From NCBI GenBank assembly GCA_963753685.1, contig CAVWDE010000021.1, positions 1-64,000 of the forward strand: a stretch of DNA of 64,000 nt. Reading direction: 5' to 3'. A program made the translations under genes and the position numbers. The notes under the pieces were generated by a model that did no database searches, was not told where the DNA came from, and was given only the letters and a program-made list of their open reading frames with translations. Shown here one piece after another: positions 35,100 through 43,565 of this stretch. The stretch's first letter is position 1. Every line of letters starts with the position of its first letter. This stretch comes from DATAOG01 sp963753685. Its GTDB lineage: Bacteria; Pseudomonadota; Alphaproteobacteria; Geminicoccales; Geminicoccaceae.

Positions 35100-36767
35100 T
35101 CAGACAGGCAAATCGCCGCGGGTCGCCGCCGGCGCTAGCAAATCTGCCCGCCGGTCCCGGGCGAGCGCCTCCGGGTCGCGCTCCGACGGCGCGCCATAGC
35201 CGCCTCCGCCCGGGGTGTGAACGATCAGCCGGCGTCCGGCCGGGATCTCCTGATAACCCTTGCCGGCGAGGCGGGTTCCATCGTCGAGCCGGATCTGGCC
35301 GGCACTGCCGGGCGCGCCGCCAGCCCGGCCGCGCGGCGGGTGTTCGATGCGGTCGAGCGCCGCCCAGATCCCGAACGGCGCGCCGTCTCGCGCCTCGATC
35401 TCGATGATCTGGCCATGGCCGCCTTGCTGGCGGCCAGCACCACCCGAGCCCGGCCGCAGCTCGCGCTTGCGGTAGACGAGCGGCGAGATCTGCTCGGTGA
35501 TCTCGACCGGCGTGCCGCGCACGCCGGAGGGATAGGCGGTGGCCGACAGGCCGTCGGCCTGCGGCCGCGCGCCGGTGCCGCCGTTGTGGACCGCATTGAG
35601 CATGAACCGGCGGGCATTGCCCTGGGCCGCGGTCGCGCCGCGGCCCAGCGTCAGGGTCCAAAGGCAGGACGTGCCTTCGGCCGGCACCCGGTCCGGAATC
35701 GCCTGGTGCAGGCAGCCGAACACCACGTCCGGCAGCATCTGGCCGATCACGTGCCGGGTCGCGACCGGGCTGGGGTAGGGGGCATTCAGGATGCAACCCT
35801 CGGGTGCCTCGACCCGGAAGACGCTGAGCGAGCCCGCGTTGTTCGGCACCTCGGGCGCGATCGCGCAGGCGAGGCCGAAGCCGGTATAGGCCTCGCAGTA
35901 GGTCTTGGGCACGTTGATCCCGAAGCGCGACACGGGCGAGGTGCCGGCGTAGTCGACCGTGACGCCGTCCGGCGCGATGGTCAGCGCCGCGGCCAGCTCG
36001 ATCGGCTGGTCATAGCCGTCGAGGGTCATCCGATAGCGCCAGGTGCCCGCCGGCAGCGCCCGCACCCGCTCGAGCACCGCGGCGCGCGAACGCGCGACGA
36101 TGTCTTCGGCGAGCTCGGACAGATCCTCGAGGCCGAACTCGGTCATCATGGCGCCAAGGCGCCGGCAGCCGGTGTCGTTGCAGTTGGCGAGCGAATAGAC
36201 GTCGCCCTCGGCCTCGACCGGCGCCCGGCTGTTGGCGCGCACCAGAGCGAGCAGGGTCTGGTTGATGCGCCCGCCTTCGGCGAGCTTGAGCATCGGGATC
36301 GCCAGGCCCTCGGCGAACACGTCCTTGGCGTCGGGGCCGAAGCCGATGCCGCCGATGTCGACCAGATGGCTGGTGCAGGCGAACAGCGCCACCAGACGGT
36401 CCCGGTGGAAGGCGGGCGTCACCAGCACGAAGTCGTGCAGATGGCCGGTGCCGAGCCAGGGGTCGTTGGTGATGTAGACGTCGCCCGGCTGCATCGTCGC
36501 GAGCGGGAAGGCCGCGATGAAATGGCCGACCGACTTTGCCATCGAATTGACGTGGCCCGGCGTGCCGGTCACCGCCTGGGCGAGCATCCGGCCCTGCAGA
36601 TCGAACACGCCCGCCGACAGATCGCCGCATTCGCGCACGATCGGGCTGAACGCGGTGCGCAGCAGGGTTGTGGCCTGCTCCTCGACCACCGCGATCAGCC
36701 GCTGCCACATCACCTGCCGCCGCAGCTCTGCGAGCGCCCCCGCCCGGTTGCTTGCCGCCCGGTTCAT
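35100..36767 (-). CDS. hyuB: Hydantoinase B / oxoprolinase-type subunit
   Basis: A 555-residue HyuB family protein, partner of HyuA in ATP-dependent opening of hydantoin or 5-oxoproline-like rings; relatives serve acetone or acetophenone carboxylases. Blocks include RECGDLSAGVFD, TNDPWLGTGHLHDF, CTSHLVDIGG and TPGGGGYGAP near the end. The start at 36767 follows GGAGA and overlaps the hyuA stop by four bases, so the two are translated together. Substrate cannot be fixed from sequence. Confidence 0.9.
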   Translation of the reverse strand: MNRAASNRAGALAELRRQVMWQRLIAVVEEQATTLLRTAFSPIVRECGDLSAGVFDLQGRMLAQAVTGTPGHVNSMAKSVGHFIAAFPLATMQPGDVYITNDPWLGTGHLHDFVLVTPAFHRDRLVALFACTSHLVDIGGIGFGPDAKDVFAEGLAIPMLKLAEGGRINQTLLALVRANSRAPVEAEGDVYSLANCNDTGCRRLGAMMTEFGLEDLSELAEDIVARSRAAVLERVRALPAGTWRYRMTLDGYDQPIELAAALTIAPDGVTVDYAGTSPVSRFGINVPKTYCEAYTGFGLACAIAPEVPNNAGSLSVFRVEAPEGCILNAPYPSPVATRHVIGQMLPDVVFGCLHQAIPDRVPAEGTSCLWTLTLGRGATAAQGNARRFMLNAVHNGGTGARPQADGLSATAYPSGVRGTPVEITEQISPLVYRKRELRPGSGGAGRQQGGHGQIIEIEARDGAPFGIWAALDRIEHPPRGRAGGAPGSAGQIRLDDGTRLAGKGYQEIPAGRRLIVHTPGGGGYGAPSERDPEALARDRRADLLAPAATRGDLPV

Positions 36768-38869
36768 GGCAGTGTCTCCGCTGATTGCCGCTCGAGCCAG
36801 ACATGGCCCTCGCCGTCGATCCTGGCGCTGCAGGCCGGGGGCACCAGGATGGTGGTGTCGTCCTCGGCGATGATCGCCGGGCCGTCGAGCGCGGCCCCGG
36901 GGGCGAGGTCGGGGCGCCAGTAGACCGGCACCTCGAGCGGCTCCCCCGCCGCCGGATCGAGCAGCTGCCGCCGGCCGGCCGGGCCTGGCGCGAAGGCCGC
37001 GGGCGCGCCCGCTGCCGGTCGGACCGGAAGGGCGGCGCTCGCGAGGTTCAGCCCGAAGCTCAGCACCTCGACGTCGAGGCCCGGGATCAACCGGCCATAG
37101 AGCCGCAGGTAGGCGTCGTCGAAGGCCGCCTGCAGGACCGCGCGATCCGAAGCGCCAAGCGGGCGCACCGGCAGCGGCGCCACGATCTCGTGGCCCTGGC
37201 CGACGTAGCGCATGTAGGCGATCCGGCTCCGCTCGAGCGGGGCGGCGGGCGCCGCCGCGCGCACCACCGCCTCCGCCTCCCGTTCGAGCTCGGCGAACAG
37301 CGCATTGATCCGGCCCGGATCGAAGCCTGAGAGGCGCAGGGGCAGGGAGCGCACCACCTGATAGGCCGCGGGTGCCCGGAGAAACCCCACGGCCGAGCCG
37401 ACGCCCGCCGCGGTCGGCACCAGGATCCGCCGGATGCCGAGCTTTTCCGCGAGCCTCGCGGCGTGGATCGGGGCCGCACCGCCGAACGCGATCAGGGTCC
37501 GCTCGCCGACGTCGGCGCCGCGCTCGACCGCGTGCACGCGGGCGGCATTGGCCATCGCCTCGTCGACCACCTCGGCGACCCCGATCGCGGCCAGCGTCGG
37601 ATCGAGGCCGAGCGGCGCCCCGATTCCGGCCGCTAGCGCCGCCTCTGCCCGGCCCTGATCGAGCGCCAGGCGGCCGCCCGCGAACCGGGTCGGATCGATC
37701 CGGCCGAGGACCAGGTCGGCATCGGTCACGGTCGGCGCGCGGCCGCCCCGGCCATAGCAGGCGGGGCCCGGCTCGGAGCCGGCACTGGCCGGCCCGACCT
37801 GGATCCGGCGGGTCGCATCGAGGCCGGCGATCGAGCCACCGCCGGCGCCGATCTCGACCATCTCGATCACCGGGATGCGAACCGGCAGGCCGCTGCCTTT
37901 GACGAACCGGGCCTGGCGGTCGATCTCGAAATGGCGGGCGGTGTCCGGCCTGAAGTCGTCGATCAGGCAGATCTTGGCGGTGGTCCCGCCCATGTCGAAG
38001 GACAAAACGCGCTCGAGGCCGCATTCGGCGGCGATCCGGGCCGCCAGGATGGCGCCGCCCGCAGGCCCCAACTCGATCAGGCGGATCGGCTCGCGGCTCG
38101 CGTGCGCGACCGTCATCAGGCCGCCGCCGGAGGTCATCAGGAACAGGGGGCAGGCGAGGCCGGCGGCCGCGAGGCCCTGCTCGAGCCGCGCGAGGTAGCC
38201 CGCGATGCGCGGCTGCACGTAGGCGTTGGCGGCGGCGGTCGTGAAGCGCTCGTACTCGCGGATCTCCGGGCAGACCTCAGAGGACAGCGTAAACCAGAGC
38301 TCCGGCAAAGCGGCGCGCAGGAGCTCGACGCAGCGCCGCTCGTGCGCGGGGTTGGCGTAAGAGTGGAGAAAGCCGATCGCGACGCTCTCGACCTCGAGCC
38401 GCTGCAGCACCGGCACCAGAGCGCCGACCGCCGCCTCGTCGAGCGGCACCAGCACGCCGCCGTCGGCGGTCACGCGTTCGGGCACGGTCAGCCGCCGCTC
38501 GCGCGGGACCAGGGGCGGGGTCTTGACCAGGTTGATGTCGTACTGGTCGAAGCGGCTTTCGTCGGCGATCGCGAGCACGTCGCGAAAGCCCTCGGTCGTG
38601 ATCAGGGCGGTGAGCGCGCCCGTGCGCTCGATCACGGCGTTGGTCGCGAGCGTCGTGCCGTGGATCACCAGTGCGACCTCGGCGGCGCCGAGCCCGGCCG
38701 CCTGGAGCACCTGGCCGATCGCCGCCAGCACGGCCTGCTCAGGCGCAGCCGGCGTGGTCAGCACCTTGGCCGTGGTCCGGCGCTCGCCGGTCTCGACCAC
38801 CACGTCGGTGAACGTGCCGCCGATGTCGACCGCGAGGCGCGCCGCTGGCCGCTGCTGCTGGTCCCCCAC
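36764..38869 (-). CDS. hyuA: Hydantoinase A / oxoprolinase-type ATPase subunit
   Basis: A 701-residue HyuA family protein with an actin-like ATPase fold. Blocks include AVDIGGTFTDVVVE, HGTTLATNAVIER, FDMGGTTAKICLI and GAGGGSIAGLD. The GTG at 38869 was preferred to an ATG at 38908 because AGGAG lies 7 bp upstream of it and the family core starts about ten residues further on. It forms an operon with hyuB. The energy of ATP is used to activate the ring carbonyl of the substrate. Confidence 0.9.
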   Translation of the reverse strand: MGDQQQRPAARLAVDIGGTFTDVVVETGERRTTAKVLTTPAAPEQAVLAAIGQVLQAAGLGAAEVALVIHGTTLATNAVIERTGALTALITTEGFRDVLAIADESRFDQYDINLVKTPPLVPRERRLTVPERVTADGGVLVPLDEAAVGALVPVLQRLEVESVAIGFLHSYANPAHERRCVELLRAALPELWFTLSSEVCPEIREYERFTTAAANAYVQPRIAGYLARLEQGLAAAGLACPLFLMTSGGGLMTVAHASREPIRLIELGPAGGAILAARIAAECGLERVLSFDMGGTTAKICLIDDFRPDTARHFEIDRQARFVKGSGLPVRIPVIEMVEIGAGGGSIAGLDATRRIQVGPASAGSEPGPACYGRGGRAPTVTDADLVLGRIDPTRFAGGRLALDQGRAEAALAAGIGAPLGLDPTLAAIGVAEVVDEAMANAARVHAVERGADVGERTLIAFGGAAPIHAARLAEKLGIRRILVPTAAGVGSAVGFLRAPAAYQVVRSLPLRLSGFDPGRINALFAELEREAEAVVRAAAPAAPLERSRIAYMRYVGQGHEIVAPLPVRPLGASDRAVLQAAFDDAYLRLYGRLIPGLDVEVLSFGLNLASAALPVRPAAGAPAAFAPGPAGRRQLLDPAAGEPLEVPVYWRPDLAPGAALDGPAIIAEDDTTILVPPACSARIDGEGHVWLERQSAETLP

Positions 38870-39126
38870 CCTGACGCTCCTGGCGATGGCGACGTGGCCG
38901 GTCGCCACCGGCCGGGCGGACGATAGCCAACTCCCGGCACGCCCGGCAAGCGGCGGGGCAAACTCCGCGTCCCGCGGCAGCCCAAGGCGCCGGTGTTATC
39001 TGGTGTTGTCTGGGGATTGCGGCCGGCACAAGCTCATCACGCCGCGGCCGCCAGGCGGCGACCGTGGTCGGATCGCGCAGCGCCGGGCACCAAATGCCCG
39101 GCCGGCGCCCGGCTGCAGGCCGGATC

Positions 39127-39642
39127 TCAGCTGGCGTCGAGGCGCGTGCGTTGCAGCATGCCGCTCAGGTCCTCTTGCACGCGCTCCAGCAGAGCCAGAA
39201 AGCGGGCCTCGCCATGGTCGTAGAAGACATCGTCGGGGTCGCTGACGATGATCTCGCGAAAGCGGTCGACGGTGAGCCGAATCACCGCCTCGATCTCGTC
39301 CAGGCCGTCCGAGGGCGTCGCGACCAGGACGTTCTCGAGATCCTCGATCTGCCGATCCAGGTCCTCGAGGTCGGACTCGATCTGGTTGAGGCCGGACTCG
39401 GCCTCCGTGGACGACAGATTGGCGACCAGGCTGCGGATCTCGTCGTTGGTCAGACCGACCAGGCGCAGGGGCTCGACCGCCCAGTCCGGCAGCTGTGCCC
39501 GGACCTGCTCCTGCCGGCCGACCAGCGCCTGGCGACGGCGCTGTAACTCCCGGATGCGCCGCGTCAACAGAATTGAGTTGGTGATCACGCTGCTTCGGTC
39601 CCCTGCTGGTGACTTGCGGGACCGACTCTCGGCGATAGTCAT
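39127..39642 (-). CDS. Hypothetical coiled-coil protein
   Basis: A 171-residue soluble protein, not assigned to a family. Residues about 30-60 (RRIRELQRRRQALVGRQEQV) and 80-110 (LNQIESDLEDLDRQIEDLEN) are heptad-rich coiled coils; the acidic C-terminal part has FREIIVSDPDDVFYDHGEAR. ATG at 39642 lies 7 bp after GGGAGGA, better than a GTG six bases earlier. It is a single gene with no clear operon. Confidence 0.6.
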   Translation of the reverse strand: MTIAESRSRKSPAGDRSSVITNSILLTRRIRELQRRRQALVGRQEQVRAQLPDWAVEPLRLVGLTNDEIRSLVANLSSTEAESGLNQIESDLEDLDRQIEDLENVLVATPSDGLDEIEAVIRLTVDRFREIIVSDPDDVFYDHGEARFLALLERVQEDLSGMLQRTRLDAS

Positions 39643-40235
39643 GGTCACATCCTCCCTACGATGCGGACCTCTTGGCGCTCAGCGACTCTCACGGCGATTG
39701 ACACGTGCCGCCGCTTGCTCCGGCTGCCGCTGATCAGCACCACCCCTCTCAGCTCGATCGAAGACGTAGTCGCAAGCTGATCGTGCATCAACGTCCGGAA
39801 CTGACAGTATCCTTAATCAAATCTCCTGAAACGACTTGTCAAGAAAATTCTTGGTCGCTGTTTTTATTGATTAAAACTTCCAAAAAATTTGATATAAATC
39901 CGGCTGGAGCAGTTTATGACAAATGATGGCCAAGGCACTGAAAAACAACGAATCGCTGGCGCCTTCCGGTAATCGCCAACACCTTTTGTCAACCTTGCCC
40001 GCGCCCGGGAATCGGTTGTCCACAGCTTCGATCAACTATTGGTTGGTGCGCCGCCGGCGCAACCGCCGCGCGCCGCAACCGTCGAGGCCAGCGGCATTCC
40101 GGCCGCAACCGGAGCGACGGGTCGCCGCTGGACGAAGCAGGGGGCTCTGCCTATTGTCCTGTGCGGTCGTCGATGGCCGGCTTGTCACCGGCTGTCGACT
40201 GCATGGCTGCTCGCCGTGACTGCTAGGGTTGTTGA
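39643..40235. other. AT-rich intergenic region with possible short leader peptide
   Basis: About 590 bp. The part at 39810-39900 is strongly AT-rich and contains TATAAA at 39893-39898 with TTGATT upstream. GGAG (39906-39909) precedes an ATG at 39916 that opens an 18-codon frame (MTNDGQGTEKQRIAGAFR, then TAA). The same frame stays open after the stop for over 100 codons (SPTPFVNLARARESVVHSF), so this could be a leader peptide, a broken gene, or chance. Nothing was recognised. Confidence 0.4.
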
Positions 40236-41036
40236 ATGTCGCCGCAACGGGGACCTGGAGTGCCGGAGCCTGAGGCGCGCGAAGGCCCTGTTGGCGGCTT
40301 TCGCGTGGTCGAGCCGGCGCAGCCGAGCGGTCTCGCCCGGCTGCGCGCCTATTTCCTGACCGGGGTGATCGTCACCGCGCCGTTCAGTATTACGATCTAC
40401 CTGGTCTGGCAGTTCCTGTCCTTCCTCGATACCCGGGTCGAGGGCCTGCTCCCGGACCGCTACAATCCCGAAAGCTATCTGCCCTTCAGCCTGCCGGGCG
40501 TCGGCCTGGTGATCATGCTCGCATTCCTGACCCTGGTCGGGATGCTGACCGCCGGCCTCGCCGGGCGCACCCTGGTCCGCCTGGGCGAGCGCCTGCTCTC
40601 GCGCATGCCGGTGGTGCGCAGCGTCTACGCCACCCTCAAGCAGATCTTCGAGACCGTGCTGGCGCAGTCCTCGCGCTCGTTCCGCGAGGTCGTCCTGATC
40701 GAGTACCCGCGCCGCGGCCTGGGTGCCATCGGGTTCGTGACCGGGCCAACCCGCGGCGAGATCCAGGAGCGCTCCGAGGAGGAGCTGGTCAACGTGTTCC
40801 TGCCGACCACGCCCAATCCGACCTCGGGCTTCCTCCTGTTCGTGCCCAAGAAGGACCTGATCCACCTCGACATGACGATCGAGGAGGGCATCAAGCTGGT
40901 GATCTCGGGCGGCATCGTCGGGCCGGCGGCCGATGCGGAGCGCGCCGCGCTCGAGCCCCTGCCGCCCGCCGGTCCGCCCGCCGAGCCGCAGCCGCCGGCC
41001 AATGCTCCGGATGACACCCGGATCGCCGGGCGCTAG
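40236..41036 (+). CDS. DUF502 family membrane protein
   Basis: A 266-residue inner-membrane protein of the DUF502 family, widespread but of unproven function. Two hydrophobic segments are clear: FLTGVIVTAPFSITIYLVW (about 40-58) and LVIMLAFLTLVGMLTAGLAG (about 90-110). The conserved cytoplasmic part has RMPVVRSVYATLKQIFETV, GFVTGPTRG and VNVFLPTTPNPTSGFLLFVP. The tail is proline/alanine-rich. Start at 40236; an internal GTG is possible. It ends on the convergent recG gene with four bases overlapping. Confidence 0.85.
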   Translation: MSPQRGPGVPEPEAREGPVGGFRVVEPAQPSGLARLRAYFLTGVIVTAPFSITIYLVWQFLSFLDTRVEGLLPDRYNPESYLPFSLPGVGLVIMLAFLTLVGMLTAGLAGRTLVRLGERLLSRMPVVRSVYATLKQIFETVLAQSSRSFREVVLIEYPRRGLGAIGFVTGPTRGEIQERSEEELVNVFLPTTPNPTSGFLLFVPKKDLIHLDMTIEEGIKLVISGGIVGPAADAERAALEPLPPAGPPAEPQPPANAPDDTRIAGR

Positions 41037-43231
41037 CCCGAGCCCAGATAGGCGACCGCCGCCTGGCGCTCGAACAGCCGCAGCAGCTGCCGGAGCGCCT
41101 GGCCGCGCGGGCTCTCGAGGCGCGGGTCGCGGCGCAGCCAGAGGCGGGCATCGTCGCGGGCCGGCGCCAGCAACCCGGCATGGGCGCCAAGATCCGCGAG
41201 CCGCAGCGCCGGCAGGCCGCTCTGGCGCGCGCCCAGCACCTCGCCCGGCCCGCGCAGGCGAAGGTCCTCCTCGGCGATCCTGAAGCCGTCCTCGGTCGTG
41301 CGCATGACCTGCAGGCGCGCGCGCGCCACGGCGCCCAGCGGCTCGCCGTACAGCAAGAGGCAGCTCGACGGTCGTTCGCCGCGCCCGACCCGGCCGCGCA
41401 GCTGGTGCAGCTGGGCGAGGCCGAAATGCTCCGCCTGCTCGATCACGATCACCGTGGCCGCCGGCACGTCGACCCCGACCTCGATCACCGTGGTCGCGAC
41501 CAGGAGCCGGACCCTGCCGGCGGCGAAGTCGGCCATGACCCGGTCCTTGTCTCTGCCCGGCATCCGGCCGTGGACCAGCCCGACCAGCCGGCCGAAGCGC
41601 GCCTCGAGCGCCTGGTACCGCTGCTCCGCGGCCGCCTGATCGGCATCCTCGGCGGCTTCGGCATCGCCGATCAGCGGGCAGACCCAATACAGGCGCTCGC
41701 CACGCTCGAGCGCGGCCGCGACCCGGGCGAGGATCGGCTCGAGCCGGGTCAGCGGCAGGGCGCTGGTGCGGATGCTGCGCCGTCCGGGCGGCTTCTCGCG
41801 CAGCTCCGAGACCGCCATGTCGCCATAGAGCGCCAGCACGGCCGTGCGCGGGATCGGGGTCGCGGTCATCACCAGGAGGTCCGGGCAGTGGCCCTTGGCG
41901 GCCAGCCCCAGGCGCTGATGGACGCCGAACCGGTGCTGCTCGTCGATCACCGCGAGCGCCAGATCGGCGAACGCCACGCCCGCCTGGAACAGGGCGTGGG
42001 TCCCGACCACGATCCGGCTCCGGCCTGCGGCCAGATCGGCCAGCAACCGGGCGCGCCCGGTACCCCGCTCGCGGCCGGTGAGCAGGCTCGGCTGCAGCCC
42101 GGCCGGCGCCAGCAGGCGCGCGAGCGTCGCCTGGTGCTGGCGCGCCAGAACCTCGGTCGGCGCCATGATCGCCGCCTGGCCGCCGGCCTCGACCGCCGCC
42201 AGCATGGCGAGCAGTGCGACCAGGGTCTTGCCGCTGCCGACGTCGCCCTGAAGCAGCCGCAGCATGCGGGTCGGGCGCGCCATGTCGGCGCCGATCTCCG
42301 CCACCACCCGCTGCTGGCCTTCGGTCAGGCGAAAGGGCAGGGCGCCCAGCACCGCCCGGCAGAGCCGGCCGTCGCCGGCGAGCGCGCGCCCGGCCTGGCC
42401 GGTGGCGCCCTGGCGGACCAGGGCGAGAGCCAGCTGACTGGCGAGCAGTTCGTCGAAGGCGAGGCGCTGGCGCGCCGGGGCGTCGAGCCCGACCTCATCG
42501 GCGCTCGCCGGCTGGTGCAGGCTCCGGAGCGCCTCCCCGAAGCTCGGCCAGCGCCGCCGCTCGAGCAAGGCTGGGTCCTGCCATTCCGGCAACTCAGGCA
42601 GATCCTCGAGCGCCTGCCGGGCGAGCCGGCTCATGACCCGCGTGCTGAGGCCCTGGGTCAACGGATAGACCGGCTGCAGCGGTCCCGCGCCCGCGAACTC
42701 GGCGGGCGTCAGGATCAGCTCGGGGTGGACGATCTGCCAGTCGCGCCCGAAGCGCGTGAGCGGCCCGCTCACGACCCGGGTCGAGCCCTCGGGCAGCGCG
42801 TCTTCCAGATATGCCCGCCGGGCGCGAAAGAACACGAGGTGCAGCCTGCCCGCCGCCGCCTGGCAGCGCACCCGGTAGGGCTGGCGGAGTGCCGCGTGCG
42901 GGCGGTATCTGGACTGCGGCGCCGGCTGGTGCTGCTCGATCAGGACCTCGAGGGTCACGCGCTCGCCTTCGCTCGCCCCGGCATGGCTGGCGCAAAGGCG
43001 GCGGTCGACGACCGCCTGGGGCAGATGCCAGAGCAGGTCGAGGCGGCGCGCGCCGACGCCCGGGGGCAGGCCGAACAGGCGGGCGAGGATGCCATCCAGG
43101 CGCGGTCCGACGCCCTTCAGCCCGCGCGCCGGCGCCAGCCAGGCGGCCAGCGGATCGGGTTCGATCGACGCCTCCGGCCGCGCCCGGGGGGCCTTTGAAT
43201 CCGCGCGCCGATCCGCTACACCCTTGGCCAT
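41033..43231 (-). CDS. recG: ATP-dependent DNA helicase RecG
   Basis: A branch-migration helicase that remodels stalled replication forks and Holliday junctions. The 732-residue product has an N-terminal wedge/OB domain (VTLEVLIEQHQPAPQSRYRP region), then helicase domain 1 with Walker A GDVGSGKT, DEQH box VIDEQHRFGV and motif III MTATPIPRT. Domain 2 has VATTVIEVGVDVP and QLHQLRGRVGRGE. It ends with the TRG-type tail. ATG at 43231 was chosen because it fits the family start; an upstream ATG at 43306 lies inside sdhE. It is divergent from sdhE, the usual order in these bacteria. Confidence 0.95.
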   Translation of the reverse strand: MAKGVADRRADSKAPRARPEASIEPDPLAAWLAPARGLKGVGPRLDGILARLFGLPPGVGARRLDLLWHLPQAVVDRRLCASHAGASEGERVTLEVLIEQHQPAPQSRYRPHAALRQPYRVRCQAAAGRLHLVFFRARRAYLEDALPEGSTRVVSGPLTRFGRDWQIVHPELILTPAEFAGAGPLQPVYPLTQGLSTRVMSRLARQALEDLPELPEWQDPALLERRRWPSFGEALRSLHQPASADEVGLDAPARQRLAFDELLASQLALALVRQGATGQAGRALAGDGRLCRAVLGALPFRLTEGQQRVVAEIGADMARPTRMLRLLQGDVGSGKTLVALLAMLAAVEAGGQAAIMAPTEVLARQHQATLARLLAPAGLQPSLLTGRERGTGRARLLADLAAGRSRIVVGTHALFQAGVAFADLALAVIDEQHRFGVHQRLGLAAKGHCPDLLVMTATPIPRTAVLALYGDMAVSELREKPPGRRSIRTSALPLTRLEPILARVAAALERGERLYWVCPLIGDAEAAEDADQAAAEQRYQALEARFGRLVGLVHGRMPGRDKDRVMADFAAGRVRLLVATTVIEVGVDVPAATVIVIEQAEHFGLAQLHQLRGRVGRGERPSSCLLLYGEPLGAVARARLQVMRTTEDGFRIAEEDLRLRGPGEVLGARQSGLPALRLADLGAHAGLLAPARDDARLWLRRDPRLESPRGQALRQLLRLFERQAAVAYLGSG

Positions 43232-43277
43232 CGATCGCCTGGCAACCCCGCCGGCCTCGCACCCCCTCGGACCTGCC

Positions 43278-43550
43278 ATGAGCGAGCCGCTCCCGATTCG
43301 CCGCAAGCGGCTGTTGCATCAGAGCCGATATCGCGGCCGGCTGGAAGCCGATCTTCTGCTCGGCCGGTTCGCCACGCGGCATGTGGCCGGGCTTGACCGG
43401 GTCGGCCTCGATCGCTACGAGGCGCTGCTTGGCGAGAGCGATCAGGACCTGCTCGACTGGATCTCCGGCCGGACGCCGGTGCCGGCCCGCCATGACCACG
43501 ACCTGTTCGAACGCCTGCGGACCTTCCGGTTCGCGGGCGCCAAGGACTGA
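43278..43550 (+). CDS. sdhE: Succinate dehydrogenase flavinylation factor SdhE
   Basis: A 90-residue protein that helps attach FAD covalently to SdhA. The family motif appears as RYRGRLEADLLLGRF, with the conserved R-G and E residues. The rest is a small helical bundle (DRYEALLGESDQDLLDWISG). Start at 43278, in a 46-bp divergent interval with recG; mfd follows 15 bp after its stop, so both share a transcript. Confidence 0.93.
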   Translation: MSEPLPIRRKRLLHQSRYRGRLEADLLLGRFATRHVAGLDRVGLDRYEALLGESDQDLLDWISGRTPVPARHDHDLFERLRTFRFAGAKD

Positions 43551-43565
43551 CCGCCGCCCGCCCCG

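Noticed and set aside
39643..40235. tRNA or other structured RNA gene
   Set aside because: No cloverleaf, T-loop consensus or strong stem was found in this AT-rich stretch.
41180..43198. A 672-residue plus-strand frame opposite recG
   Set aside because: It is the mirror frame of recG, rich in Arg/Gly/Gln without domain pattern.
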